This document shows positions 1 through 9,613 of a stretch of 64,000 nt of DNA, one piece after another. The translations under genes and the position numbers were made by a program. Every line of letters starts with the position of its first letter. Positions within the stretch are counted from its first letter, which is position 1. This DNA comes from Actinomucor elegans (taxonomy: Eukaryota > Mucoromycota > Mucoromycetes > Mucorales > Mucoraceae), in NCBI GenBank assembly GCA_026027325.1, contig JAMSLZ010000001.1, forward strand, positions 186,001 through 250,000. The letters are read 5' to 3'. The notes beneath the pieces were generated by a model. It ran no database searches, was not told the origin of the DNA, and saw only the letters and a list, made by a program, of their open reading frames with translations.

Positions 1-147
1 CTGTATCCTTATGGTATGTCTACGTCAAGAATGGGTATAGGATCCTCTACTCATGATCACTACTTGAATAATTCGAGATTTTGCCCTTCCTTAGACAGTA
101 AGTGTATTACTACAAGAAATTGGGCTCATCCAAATAACCAGTTTTAA
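1..147 (+). CDS. 3' end of an unidentified gene, truncated by the window
   Basis: Frame 1 is open from the first base to a TAA at 145-147 and encodes 48 C-terminal residues rich in Ser, Asn, Tyr and Gly, ending NWAHPNNQF. There is no start in the window, so this can only be the last exon of a gene entering from the left. The stop is followed by T-rich DNA typical of the 3' flanks seen elsewhere in this window. No domain is recognisable in so short a piece. A chance open frame of 48 codons is possible in AT-rich DNA, but the low-complexity hydrophilic composition looks like a protein tail. Confidence 0.45.
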   Translation: MYPYGMSTSRMGIGSSTHDHYLNNSRFCPSLDSKCITTRNWAHPNNQF

Positions 148-664
148 TAGAAAAAAACCCCTCCAGTTCATTGAGTACGCCTATTCCTGTTGCAGTTAAT
201 AGCGCCGAGAATAACAATACGATGCAACCCGCTATTCATACGCAAAGAAGATTCAATTACTACTAAAGAAACGTATACCCCATCTCAAATCATCATTTTG
301 ATACAATCAGAGTTGCCTTTCTTCATATATTCTTATACCACATATTACTGTCTTCTTTCTTTCAACCATACCCATGATAGTCCTCTCCTCTTATGATACG
401 TATACCTATATTTTATCTTTTTTTTTTTTTTTTGTATTATTATCTCTTATTACTTATTCCCCCATTATATACACATATGCTAAAGAACGTCTTTTAATAC
501 ATATACTATTATCATATTCACTTATATAATCTCCAAAAGTCTATGATAATCTTCTTCTACACCCAAATAAGTGTCATGTAGCTTCTCTTTTCTCTCTGAT
601 TCTTCCATCTCTCTCAGTACATCCTTTTTTTTTAAAAAAAAAAAGTCAATATGGATTGTTTTAC
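148..664. other. Intergenic, no gene seen
   Basis: T-rich spacer between the truncated left gene and the 3' end of HAT1. A T run sits near 418-434 and abutting T8/A10 runs near 625-645. The 68-codon frame at 190-396 has no family similarity and is judged spurious. Confidence 0.5.
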
Positions 665-2162
665 TTAGGATGGCTTTTTTTTATAACTTACAAAGTTGAA
701 TGAATAAAGTCTTTGCTTCACTTGTAATCGATAGGTTTTGTATTCTTCTGCGTTGAGCTTGTTAATATTGGATAGCAAGTACATTTCAATACAGCGCTGT
801 GTTTGACGATTAGTCAGTTTGAACTTTTTGCATAATTCAGCAATTGTGTCGTTTGAAACAGGCGCTTTCAACCCTTTGAAGGCTTCGTGTTCTAGCAGAT
901 AACGTATATCGTTCTTGTCTCTCATGTCCGAGAACTCTTCGTTAGGATCTTCTACTGTGATTTCACAAATCTCCTTTCGTGATCTGAATATATCGTAAAT
1001 GGTTTGATAGAGTTTGCCTAAAATTATCTACACGTAAATAACTGAATCATTTACAAAAAAAAAATGGACATATGTACTCACTTCCATGACCTTGCTTTTT
1101 GTATGGAGGAAGAACTAGAAACTGACTGAACCATAGAATTAGATCTGTTGCTTGCAAATGCCTTTTTTTTTATGGTTTACCTTATCCTCATTCTTGTGTT
1201 CTCTGGCCAACAATAGAACGGATAGGCTGTACAGTAACCTACAAAGTGATAAGCTGTTGATGTACCAAGGTCTTCGCGCTTAAACCTAACAACCAAGAAC
1301 TGTCAGTATCTAAAAAAAAAATCCCCATTCTACTATTCCATACGTTGTATAGATTTCCCATTTAGTATCATCATCTTCTATATAACTAGACCCTTCAATA
1401 AAGAACAATACAAAAAGTTGCATACGAGAATGATACTCTCTAAACTTGAGATCTGAAAACGAGTTCTATGCAATCCAAGTTCTTTTGAGTTTTCCTTCAT
1501 CTTTTTCATGTGGAATATATCATTATTTACCTTGTAAATTTCAAAGTTTTCCATTGATCCATCTCTATTTTCCCGCGAATATTCTTGTATCTTCTCTCCC
1601 AAGGGTTTAAATGTATCATAATCCATTTCCACAGCATCCACAAAACTATCATAATTGCTCAAGTAATTTTTGGGCAAGTATTCCTCCAGTGTCTTGAGTG
1701 TTTCGTCGGCATGGATTTCATCATTATTGCTGCTACTGCTAGTTGAAGCAGGCACATATTTTTCTGAATAGCTCAATTCTACAAAAGGTCGTAGCGAACC
1801 TGAAGTGTATTGAATCTGTGTAGATACACATATATCAGTGTCTTGTACGCTGTTGTTGATATATTCTCTATACCTTTATTGACAAGTCCTTGTATCCAAA
1901 CGCGGTTTCATGATCGCCAAAAATTGGATATGTAAATTCGGGAGGAAATGAAACTGATTCTACAGGATCGTCCGAATCACTATCTCCCTTTCGCTTTTGA
2001 ACTGTTTAAGGGGAAGAATTAGACATGAATCGCCAAAAAAAAAAAGGTACGCAAGTGATTCTCACCTAGGCTAATTTCAGTGCATTCCGTCGTATTACAA
2101 GCCCAGTCACTGAAATCAATGACTTTGGCTGCTGCTGGATGAGGTTGGATTTGAGGTTCCAT
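665..2162 (-). CDS. HAT1: Histone acetyltransferase type B catalytic subunit (Hat1)
   Basis: Acetylates newly made histone H4 (K5/K12 in the family) in the Hat1-Hat2 complex before chromatin assembly. Translation from ATG 2160-2162 gives MEPQIQPHPAAAKVIDFSDW. After short introns follow FPPEFTYPIFGDHETAFGYK and LSYSEKYVP (Hat1 N-terminal domain), then FREYHSRMQLFVLFFIEG, then FVGYCTAYPFYCWPENTRMR, then the acetyl-CoA-binding motif VPPYKKQGHG (QxxGxG/A type). ITVEDPNEEFSDMRD and the C-terminal helical region follow, ending at TAA 665-667. About eight exons and roughly 400 residues, the usual family size. The junction near 1440-1540 is uncertain: donor GTAAATAATG is clear, but two acceptors compete. 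Identity rests on several conserved Hat1 blocks in order. Confidence 0.93.
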
Positions 2163-3542
2163 TATGATAAATTGGTGATTGCTTAACAATAAAGGAGGAC
2201 GCGCTTCTAATATTTGAATTTTTTTTTTAAAGTCTTGATACTACTTTTGGCTAAAGACCAAAGAACAGTCCAATCTTGGCCAATAAGCGCCTGTTAAGCA
2301 GGTTGCTTTATTCTAATAGTCGCATCAAAGGGACATCTTAATCACGCAGTTGTGATAGTAAATATAATACCAATAGGAGCAAGCACTCTCTTTATGAATT
2401 TTTTTATCAGACTTTGTAGCAATTCATTTTTTTTTTTCATTATGTAATAGCTGCATTGAAGTACGAAAAAGATGAATTTTGGATCTAAAGTATTATATTA
2501 TTATTACAGGAAAATTAGATTAAACCGGTAGATACAATCAAGTACAAAGATGGTAGAGAGTGGGACAGAGGTTCTTTTTAATAAAAAAAATGCGTAACAG
2601 TTGATATGTGATAATGGAAATAAGCCAGCATATTGTGCGTTTTGTCCTTTTTATTCAATGTTAATAATGAATTAAAAGTATGATTTTCGTCTATAGTGTG
2701 TTGATAGCGTCATGATATGGAGAATTAATCATGTAGATAAAAGTAGGCCAAATATACATTCGGTATGAAGACCGCTGGATAATGGAGTACCTTATGCCCA
2801 ACAAAAAAAAATGTGCGTGATCTTTGCTATTACTGCTCAGTCATAAGTGATGGAAAAAAAAGAGCAATTCTAGAAAATAGTCCTGATATATATATCAATA
2901 AGGTTATTTTGGAAGCCCTTTGCATTTCGAACTACTTTCCACTATTCAAATAGAGTTTGCTAGTCTATTCATTGCATACTGACATGGTTTTGTTTTGTTG
3001 CAGAAATGTTGGTACATATCTACTGGGTGAATCGATACACTTTCCTAAACTTTAGTCGTCGTTGGTCTTGTTTTGATTACTGAGCTTATGGTTGTATTTA
3101 ATAAGTATAATATTAATAGTCGCATAGGCAGAAGCTATAATTATTTTTTACACAGTTGTGATTTAAAAACAAACTTTTTTGATGGATTCCTTGAAAAGTA
3201 CGACTATCGTAGAATATGATATGAGTGCGATAATAGTAGAAAAATGCTCGATACATAAAAAAAGAAACACATACATCACATTGTCGCTTTACTTCATATT
3301 CTTCCCTTCTTGTGGTCACAGCAATGAAGACCAAGTTACTTCAATTCGTTTGCTTACATTGACCCCCTCAGATTTCCGCAACTCTAACTCTTGAATTCAA
3401 GTCAAGTAATCATCTGCTATCCAAAAGAAGTGTAACCGATATCTTGTTAAATAGTGGAACCACATGCGGTGGAAACACAAACATTAAAGAGGAGCGGTCC
3501 TTTTCCTTATTATCTAAGCACCAATGTTGAAACTTACGTTGT

Positions 3543-3590
<48 letters not shown>

Positions 3591-3600
3591 CCTTCGATTC
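2163..3600. other. Intergenic region upstream of HAT1
   Basis: AT-rich spacer that should contain the HAT1 promoter at its left end. It includes a 40-nt A run at 3548-3587. The overlapping 71-73 codon frames on opposite strands at 3113-3394 show no family signal and are judged spurious. Confidence 0.5.
3548..3587. repeat. A40 homopolymer run
   Basis: Uninterrupted run of about 40 A immediately left of an open frame that continues rightward into the 3601-3915 region. It is one of several runs of 23-53 A/T in this window. Confidence 0.9.
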
Positions 3601-4903
3601 AATATTATTGCTCTCATAGAAACCTTCGCTGACGGTAACCTGACTACTAATGGACCAATAGCGGTTAGCAAGGAATATTCGACAATGAACGAAGCCTTCA
3701 TTAATATTCTGAGCAGTACCAGTGATTGTTCTAATGTAGAACCCAGCTTTAACGGTTATGATCTTGTAGCAGAAAGTTATATTGAGAGAGAGCCTAATTC
3801 AGTGTGTGGTGAAGTATCCTTGCTTTCCAGTAATAACCCTGCAATTACTCAATTAATCCCCACTTATCCCATAAACCGCAATACCACGGGTCTTTTAGGT
3901 TTCGAAAAGGTCTAGAGCAAAACTACTGAAGCTGCAGAAGAGTTTTCAACGTACCAGTTTAGTCTTATCCTGATAAAGGCGGTAACTCGGTGCATATTGG
4001 TGATGAAACCAATGGTTATGATGTTACCTCTATGAATACTTATAGTGGAGGAGACTGACCTTTATATCCTGGAAAGATGTCTGACCTTTCGGCTTTCTTG
4101 TTTAATGAAAACTCTTGAAATGGGCCAGTAACAGGGGAGTGGCCGTCGAAATTCATCGTGAATGTATGTGTATGCTTTCAACTTGTTTATATACTGCAGA
4201 AAAATAGTTTAACTAGTAAGTTGTTGTTCATTATAAGCCTTTCTTGATCCTGGTGGCTTTTACACCAATACAATTAACGCTAGTGTTGATATGGAAATCT
4301 GATAAACAAGGGCCTTACGATTTTAGTGATATATTTTCTGTTGTTTTAGCTAATAAAGAACCAATGGGCGATTTCATTCTCATGCCAGAATATGGTTTTT
4401 ATTGCAGCTTACCAACATTGTATGTTACTTGTATATCGATTGTAAGCACTGTCATAATCCTTGGCACGAGTGCCTTTGTAGATATTATCATCGCCGTACA
4501 ATACCAAACAGTAGTATATGATTTTAATATTCGAGTTCATGGTTTTAACGCTCTGGATGAAAATTGCGAGTTTTTCAATGATTGCAATGCAATGAATAAT
4601 TCCTTTCCGGAGGTAACAGCTGTCGCTACTACCCAAGAGACTGTCACTATTATCACTGATACTGTTGCCATCACTTCTACCATAACTTCTGTGATGTTAA
4701 CAACTTCTGAAGTCAACACTGTAACCATCATCACATCCAACGACGTAACTCAAACTCGAACAATGTTTGAGGAGAGCACCAGCGCAACCACTGTTACTAT
4801 CATACCAGAGCATAGGCTACATAATCACCTGAAACATGATGGTAGTTATCTTGGGAATATAAAAATGAAGACGAAAATGGTGACTATGGGGAAGGCCAGT
4901 TAA
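3601..4903 (+). pseudogene. Probable decayed gene encoding a Thr/Val/Ile-rich surface-type protein
   Basis: Two open stretches lie on the plus strand. One reads from the A40 run through an ATG at 3685 to TAG at 3915 and contains SFNGYDLVAESYIE. The other spans 4244-4903 without an early ATG and ends in a Thr/Val/Ile-rich tract with repeated TVTIIT and TSTITS words, like stalk regions of fungal wall or surface proteins. Between them the frame is broken, although a related NGYDVTSMNTYSGGD is readable around 4015-4058. Lack of a start, internal stops and no convincing intron chain suggest decay. An intact gene with introns I failed to see is the alternative. Confidence 0.35.
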
Positions 4904-5084
4904 GAGATTTGGATATAGAATAGACAAGTTGAAATGGTATTTTAAAGAATGAAAAAAAAATCGTATCAAAACTTTTTATTTTAAGATAGGGGTATTCATA
5001 GTAAAAAAAAAATTAGATATTTTTTATATCTTTTGGAATCAGCTGGAGGCACATTCGACATTCTAATAAATATCATTTTATTTA

Positions 5085-5512
5085 ATGTCCGATATCCAAT
5101 CAAAAAACCTACTATACTTAAATGATGAGCCCTTGCTTCCAAAGCCCATTTGCTTTCAACAAATAGGTTTTGATATGGCTATTAAATTATCTCCTGCAGG
5201 AAGAAGGTAATTAACGTCGATCTTAAGAAAATCAGCTCTCATTGAACTAGTCTTAGGCTGAATTACTAACAATTATTTGATTCTTTTTATTAGATTAGCA
5301 ACCGTTATAGTTTCAGCACCATTCGTTGTAGTGACATCTTGGATTCTTTATAAAAGAGGTATATTCTTGAGGGAATAACTGAAATTATAACACTTGATTA
5401 ACATTACTATATGTTAGTTGTTTTAGGGGAGAAACCCAGAGTATCTGACGGCAGTGCTGTTCGACCTATGGGAGTGAAAGAACGTGATGAAAAAGACAAC
5501 AAGATTATCTAA
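5085..5512 (+). CDS. Small single-pass membrane protein, 93 aa, three exons
   Basis: Unrecognised but well formed. Exons are 5085-5206, 5294-5358 and 5418-5512, joined by GT-AG introns of 87 and 59 nt that keep frame. The product begins MSDIQSKNLLYLNDEPLLPK. It has one hydrophobic segment at about residues 42-61 (LATVIVSAPFVVVTSWILYK) followed by a short basic and acidic tail (RVVLGEKPRVSDGSAV) and ends DEKDNKII. The compact TSWILYKR boundary and splice-dependent reading support a real gene, perhaps an organellar or ER small membrane protein. No function is assigned. Located 60 nt or more from neighbouring ORFs and not overlapped by them. Confidence 0.7.
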
Positions 5513-5691
5513 GGCATAATTCTAGTTTATGCTTGACTAGAATGTACAGAAGAAAATAAACATTACTTGTATAACTACTATTTGTACCTTAACGTATTGT
5601 ATGAGCAGTGCGCAAACTGAAAAAAAAAGAACAATTCTATCTTATCCAAACAGTTGAAAATGATTTCAGTTTCTGAAAGCGATGCATTGCT

Positions 5692-6036
5692 TTGACTTGC
5701 ATCTTTGAAGGTTATACAACAGACATTGCTATGCTCTTGATAAATATTGTTACGATATTCCGCTTAAACTACTATTCACCTTTATATTTACGAATCAAAA
5801 CATATATTATTCCTATAGCGTCTCTGTTATGTCTCGTAGCATCCTTGTACTGCTCTATGTTGGTTTTGCAAGGACAGATATATCACCTTTATCTAGTTTT
5901 TATTGGCTGTTTAGTACAAGTAAAAATCGAATCAGTTGTTTTGTATAGCTTGATTATCTTTTTAGAAGCCTATTATACAGTTTTGCTCCATTTGATTGAC
6001 TTAGCAAAGACAAGCTATTTTCTCTCTCAAGTATAG
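5692..6036 (+). CDS. Hydrophobic ORF, possible membrane protein with unresolved start
   Basis: The open frame to TAG 6034-6036 encodes about 114 residues with three or four hydrophobic stretches (for example TYIIPIASLLCLVASLYCSM and ESVVLYSLIIFLEAYYTVL). There is no ATG at its 5' end; the codon at 5692 is TTG and a TGA lies in frame at 5674-5676. Either a short upstream exon supplies the start or this is a relic. It runs tail to tail with the 6041-6583 gene, only 4 nt apart. Hydrophobic frames can arise by chance in T-rich DNA, so confidence is low. Confidence 0.3.
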   Translation: MTCIFEGYTTDIAMLLINIVTIFRLNYYSPLYLRIKTYIIPIASLLCLVASLYCSMLVLQGQIYHLYLVFIGCLVQVKIESVVLYSLIIFLEAYYTVLLHLIDLAKTSYFLSQV

Positions 6037-6040
6037 ATGT

Positions 6041-6583
6041 TTAAAAGAAAGATTTTAGAAACGAAAAAAGCATCATTGACTTGGCTGCCATGCCCACCAG
6101 TAAGAACTTTACGCAATCAACCGCTGATTGTAATATAGAAATAGTTCTATGCACTTCGAGTATTGCAAATGCCAACACCAACAAGGATAATACTATAATA
6201 AACAGAATACTATATACTTGCATCGGTGGTAGTATGATTAATTGCTGTACTATTGAACTTGACACTGGCTTTTTGTCCGAATTGCCATAGTAATGAGTTG
6301 TGTTTGAAATTGTGATAGGAACATTCACAGAAAACATTGTGCCCACTGTATTTGGTTGCTTAGTTGGCTTGGACTTCCAAAGACTTTTCCAAGATCGTTT
6401 TTCTTTTGCTACTATTTGTTCTTTTGGACGGAAATAACTTTTGACTTTGGTTTTGAAGCTGACTACTTCCGTACTATCATTGTTGCTGCTTGAACGATGC
6501 CACAAAGCTTCTTTTCTTGTAGCTGACTTAGGGTTTCGCGTAAAAGGAAATGATCCTGGCGGTTGATGTGTACGTTGTGACAT
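6041..6583 (-). CDS. Hypothetical two-TM membrane protein, 180 aa, single exon
   Basis: ATG at 6581-6583, TAA at 6041-6043, no intron needed. The first 110 residues are hydrophilic, basic and Ser-rich (MSQRTHQPPGSFPFTRNPKS, later RPKEQIVAKEKRSWKSLWKS). The C-terminal third holds two hydrophobic helices, about residues 122-143 (YSILFIIVLSLLVLAFAILE) and 152-178 (CVKFLLVGMAAKSMMLFSF), ending at the last residues. This resembles a membrane-anchored cytosolic basic domain. No family was recognised. The plus-strand frame at 6081-6290 is its shadow. Confidence 0.65.
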   Translation of the reverse strand: MSQRTHQPPGSFPFTRNPKSATRKEALWHRSSSNNDSTEVVSFKTKVKSYFRPKEQIVAKEKRSWKSLWKSKPTKQPNTVGTMFSVNVPITISNTTHYYGNSDKKPVSSSIVQQLIILPPMQVYSILFIIVLSLLVLAFAILEVHRTISILQSAVDCVKFLLVGMAAKSMMLFSFLKSFF

Positions 6584-8428
6584 AAAAGTGGGAAAGAAGT
6601 GAACAAACTCAAACTGCTTATTTGTATCTTTTTATAGAATACATAAACCGATGGATGTTACACTAATCAGAGCTAGTTTCCGAAGTTAGTGGAGCGGTCA
6701 TCATTGCAAGTTGTATTTGGGGGAAAAACAATCATTGAAGAGGATTGTAGTCTTATAATAAAGAAAAGAGGGATGTTGTGCTGATCTATTATTAAAGTCT
6801 TATGTTTGAAGTTCTCCACTTCTACTTGTGCTAGAAACAATGTGTTCTTTTCTATCTCTATTTTCCTGAAAATTATTTATTTATCTCGCTTCACTACTGA
6901 CATGTATAATACGAATTTTAAAGGACTCACTTCTCATAGCTAAACCTAACGAAAATATAAGTTTTCCGATAATAGTAATATACACTTCGTTGAGTTTATA
7001 TGGCGAACATTTAGTTGATTTGCTAAATAATGATAAATCTTGATACAGCAATAGTTTTTTTTTGACAAATTATGGTTTACCGGCCAAAATAACAGTAATT
7101 TGGATTTAGAGCTTGGTTTGATGGTTCAATTCCTGTTAGATTTACTGAAAAGAAAATTCAAAATTGTACAGAGCCGTAGTGACAGTGTACTGGCTGCTTT
7201 CCATAACAGTATCCTTGAAATAACGATACATGAATTTTGCCATTGGTAAAGATAGTAGATGAATGGGCACAATGATATCAAATATATATAATCTTCCCCT
7301 AATCATTAAAATTTATAGTGCATACATTCATTGTACATCTATTAAACACAATTTCTAGTAGATGTAAAAACTCATTTTGAGTTGGTAATACTAATCAGAT
7401 ACGATTTTAAATCAAGATCACAGTCATCGGATTTTGGTTAATTACAGTTAGTTTTCTTGAAATGATGCAATTTACGATGCATCTTTAACAAAACAATATA
7501 ATGATGATAAAATTAATAATGGTTTTATTAAATTTAATGCTTTATTTCAAATGTGCATTAGAAACCAAATGTGACATTAAATAAGAATCGATCGAGGAAT
7601 GGAGAGAGGATAGAAATAAGCTAAATTCAAAAAAAAAATCCCAAGGTAACTTTCTTTTGTAGCAGTAATAAATTATATCTTTTTTTTTCTTGGGCGAAAA
7701 GAAAGGAAGAAAGAAGCAACAAAGAGGTAAAAAAAGCTTACCAATAGCTTTGACAACGTCCTGTGTAACTTGTGCAAAATATGTTATAGGCACATCCTTT
7801 AAGAATCATCAGAACTATGCGTGGAAAGAGATTATGCTTTCCATTAAAGGTAATTAAGCCATACATACTAATCAAAGACATTTTTACTCAAAAATAAGTT
7901 GAATAAATAAGGCTTTCTTTTTCAGCTTTACTGTACATTTTGGTGATTAAAGAATAAAGGCTGCAAAAGATTGCAGAGGTAAATGGAAATGATGAACTAA
8001 AAAAGATATAAAATAAAGCATTTGGTAAAGAAGATAAGGGAAAAAGCAAACAAAACTTTGCTTTATTGCTCAAACTAGATGCTGAAACTCAAATAGCCTA
8101 TTGCTTATTAAATAAAGATTCTGTTATTTGCTGATATAGTTCTTGATGTTCGTTTTCTTTATAAGATCCAAGTATATATGGCTTTAATTCTCTTTTAATA
8201 CTTACATTATAAGCCATTTAACTATAGCAAGTTATATCCATGTAAGCTAAATCTATACGTTCATGCAGTACTCATTGGCTGATTTATGCTGGCAAGGCTT
8301 TGTTAAAGTGTTTCCTTATTGGACAACCGGGGGGATTTTTTTTTTGTCAGCCACTACTTCTTGAAAACCTCTTTGTGTACCTGTTTTTTTCTTTTTTTCT
8401 TTTTCTTTTTCTTTTTCTTTTATCATAC
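6584..8428. other. Intergenic, with two forward copies of the dispersed repeat
   Basis: No gene was recognised in 1.8 kb. Two units of the dispersed repeat family lie at 7361-7420 and 7536-7606. The minus frames at 7542-7793 and 7888-8073 are low-complexity and partly overlap the repeat. A pyrimidine tract of TTTTTCTTT words at 8380-8425 directly precedes the fucosyltransferase ATG. Confidence 0.55.
7361..7606 (+). repeat. Dispersed repeat, forward tandem pair
   Basis: Unit 1 (7361-7420) has AATCAGATACGATTTTAA then ATCAAGATC. Unit 2 (7536-7606) has AAATGTGACATTAAAT then GAATCGATCGAGG. The cores are about 178 bp apart. Each unit is preceded by a TCATTTTGA/TTATTTCAA block, as in the better conserved copies elsewhere. 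Confidence 0.6.
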
Positions 8429-9514
8429 ATGTCTTCTTTACCACAAAAAAACGTAATACCTATTATATATTGGACCAAATGGTTTGATAAAAACCAATGG
8501 GAAGGATATACTATAGACAAATGCAACTTGCCATATACTTGCAAAATAACTCACGACCGCACTAAAGTCACAAACACTTCTGTAATCGTTTTTCACGCAT
8601 CCGATTTAACCAAAGATATGCCCCCACTTACAAAAGACCGAGCTTGGGTCTATCATAATGCAGAAGCACCAAAGAACCAAGCGGATATCATAAATCAAAT
8701 GCAATACAGCATGACTTATCGTCTTGACTCGGATTTTCCATGGGGCTACTTGGAGCGGGATTACTTGTTGAGAGAAATGCAAAAGCCGTTAGTCAATAAA
8801 AGGAAAAAGGAAACGCCAGTAGCATGGATTGTATCCAACTGTAAGGCTACCAACTACAGACATCATTATGTACGGGAATTGAAAAAATGGATTGATGTGG
8901 ATATTTACGGACACTGTATGAACAACCAACCATTTCCTAAGGATACATCAACAATTGACTTGATTTCACAATACCACTTCTATTTATCTCTTGAAAACTC
9001 AAACTGTAAGGACTATGTAACTGAAAAACTAAGTAACGCGTATGTAGCAGGTACTGTTCCTATTGTCGATGGACCAAGTGATTATGGACCTTTTATACCA
9101 AATACTCATTCTGTGATTCGGATCGATGATTTTGAAAGCCCTAAGACGTTAGCGGTGTATCTCAAAAAGCTACTCGCCGAAAAAAAAGAATATGAAGCAT
9201 ATTTAGACTATCGAAAACCTGGTGGTATTTCAAAAAGGTTCAAAGCCACTCTTGATCAATTCGAACAAAGCCGTTGCGATTTATGTACATTAGCTTATGA
9301 GCGACATACAGACATAACCAACAACTACTATCCAGGCAAAAAAATATATTTGGATAATACGTGCATCGCGCACAAACACTTTCGTTTTACAAGTACAGAT
9401 GTTTGGCGTATCTATGTACCATTGACTGCCGTTCTTTTGCTGGTAGCTTACTTTTGGTCCAAGAAAGCTAACCGTAGAAAAATAAAAGGCGCAATGCCTA
9501 TTCCTTTGTCATAA
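8429..9514 (+). CDS. Alpha-1,3-fucosyltransferase-like protein, family GT10, C-terminal TM
   Basis: Predicted to transfer fucose from GDP-fucose onto a glycan in the secretory pathway. Starting at ATG 8429 the protein is 361 residues in a single exon. The GT10 C-terminal signature is clear at about residues 182-235: YHFYLSLENSNCKDYVTEKL, then AYVAGTVPIVDGPSDYGPFI and RIDDF. SNCKATNYRHHYVRELKK lies upstream at 136-153. A CDLC motif follows the catalytic region. There is no N-terminal signal anchor from this ATG. Instead, a hydrophobic helix (PLTAVLLLVAYFW, about 331-343) lies near the C terminus, followed by SKKANRRK. Animal GT10 enzymes are normally type II, so topology is unusual. Fucose is a known constituent of Mucorales wall and extracellular polysaccharides (family knowledge); the acceptor is not deducible. 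Confidence 0.9.
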   Translation: MSSLPQKNVIPIIYWTKWFDKNQWEGYTIDKCNLPYTCKITHDRTKVTNTSVIVFHASDLTKDMPPLTKDRAWVYHNAEAPKNQADIINQMQYSMTYRLDSDFPWGYLERDYLLREMQKPLVNKRKKETPVAWIVSNCKATNYRHHYVRELKKWIDVDIYGHCMNNQPFPKDTSTIDLISQYHFYLSLENSNCKDYVTEKLSNAYVAGTVPIVDGPSDYGPFIPNTHSVIRIDDFESPKTLAVYLKKLLAEKKEYEAYLDYRKPGGISKRFKATLDQFEQSRCDLCTLAYERHTDITNNYYPGKKIYLDNTCIAHKHFRFTSTDVWRIYVPLTAVLLLVAYFWSKKANRRKIKGAMPIPLS

Positions 9515-9613
9515 AAAAAAAGTCAACCACGTGTATATACCAATTGAGAATGAAATAGTACAAAGTAGCTTGTTTTGTCTTTCTTTCTTTCTTCTTTATA
9601 ACTCAACAAACTA

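Noticed and set aside
7118..7135. Possible tRNA gene from the B-box-like GGTTCAATTCC
   Set aside because: No matching A box at the right distance and no acceptor-stem complementarity.
7542..7793. Minus ORF encoding a Phe/Lys/Ser-rich peptide
   Set aside because: Overlaps a dispersed-repeat unit and homopolymers; composition explained by AT-rich DNA.
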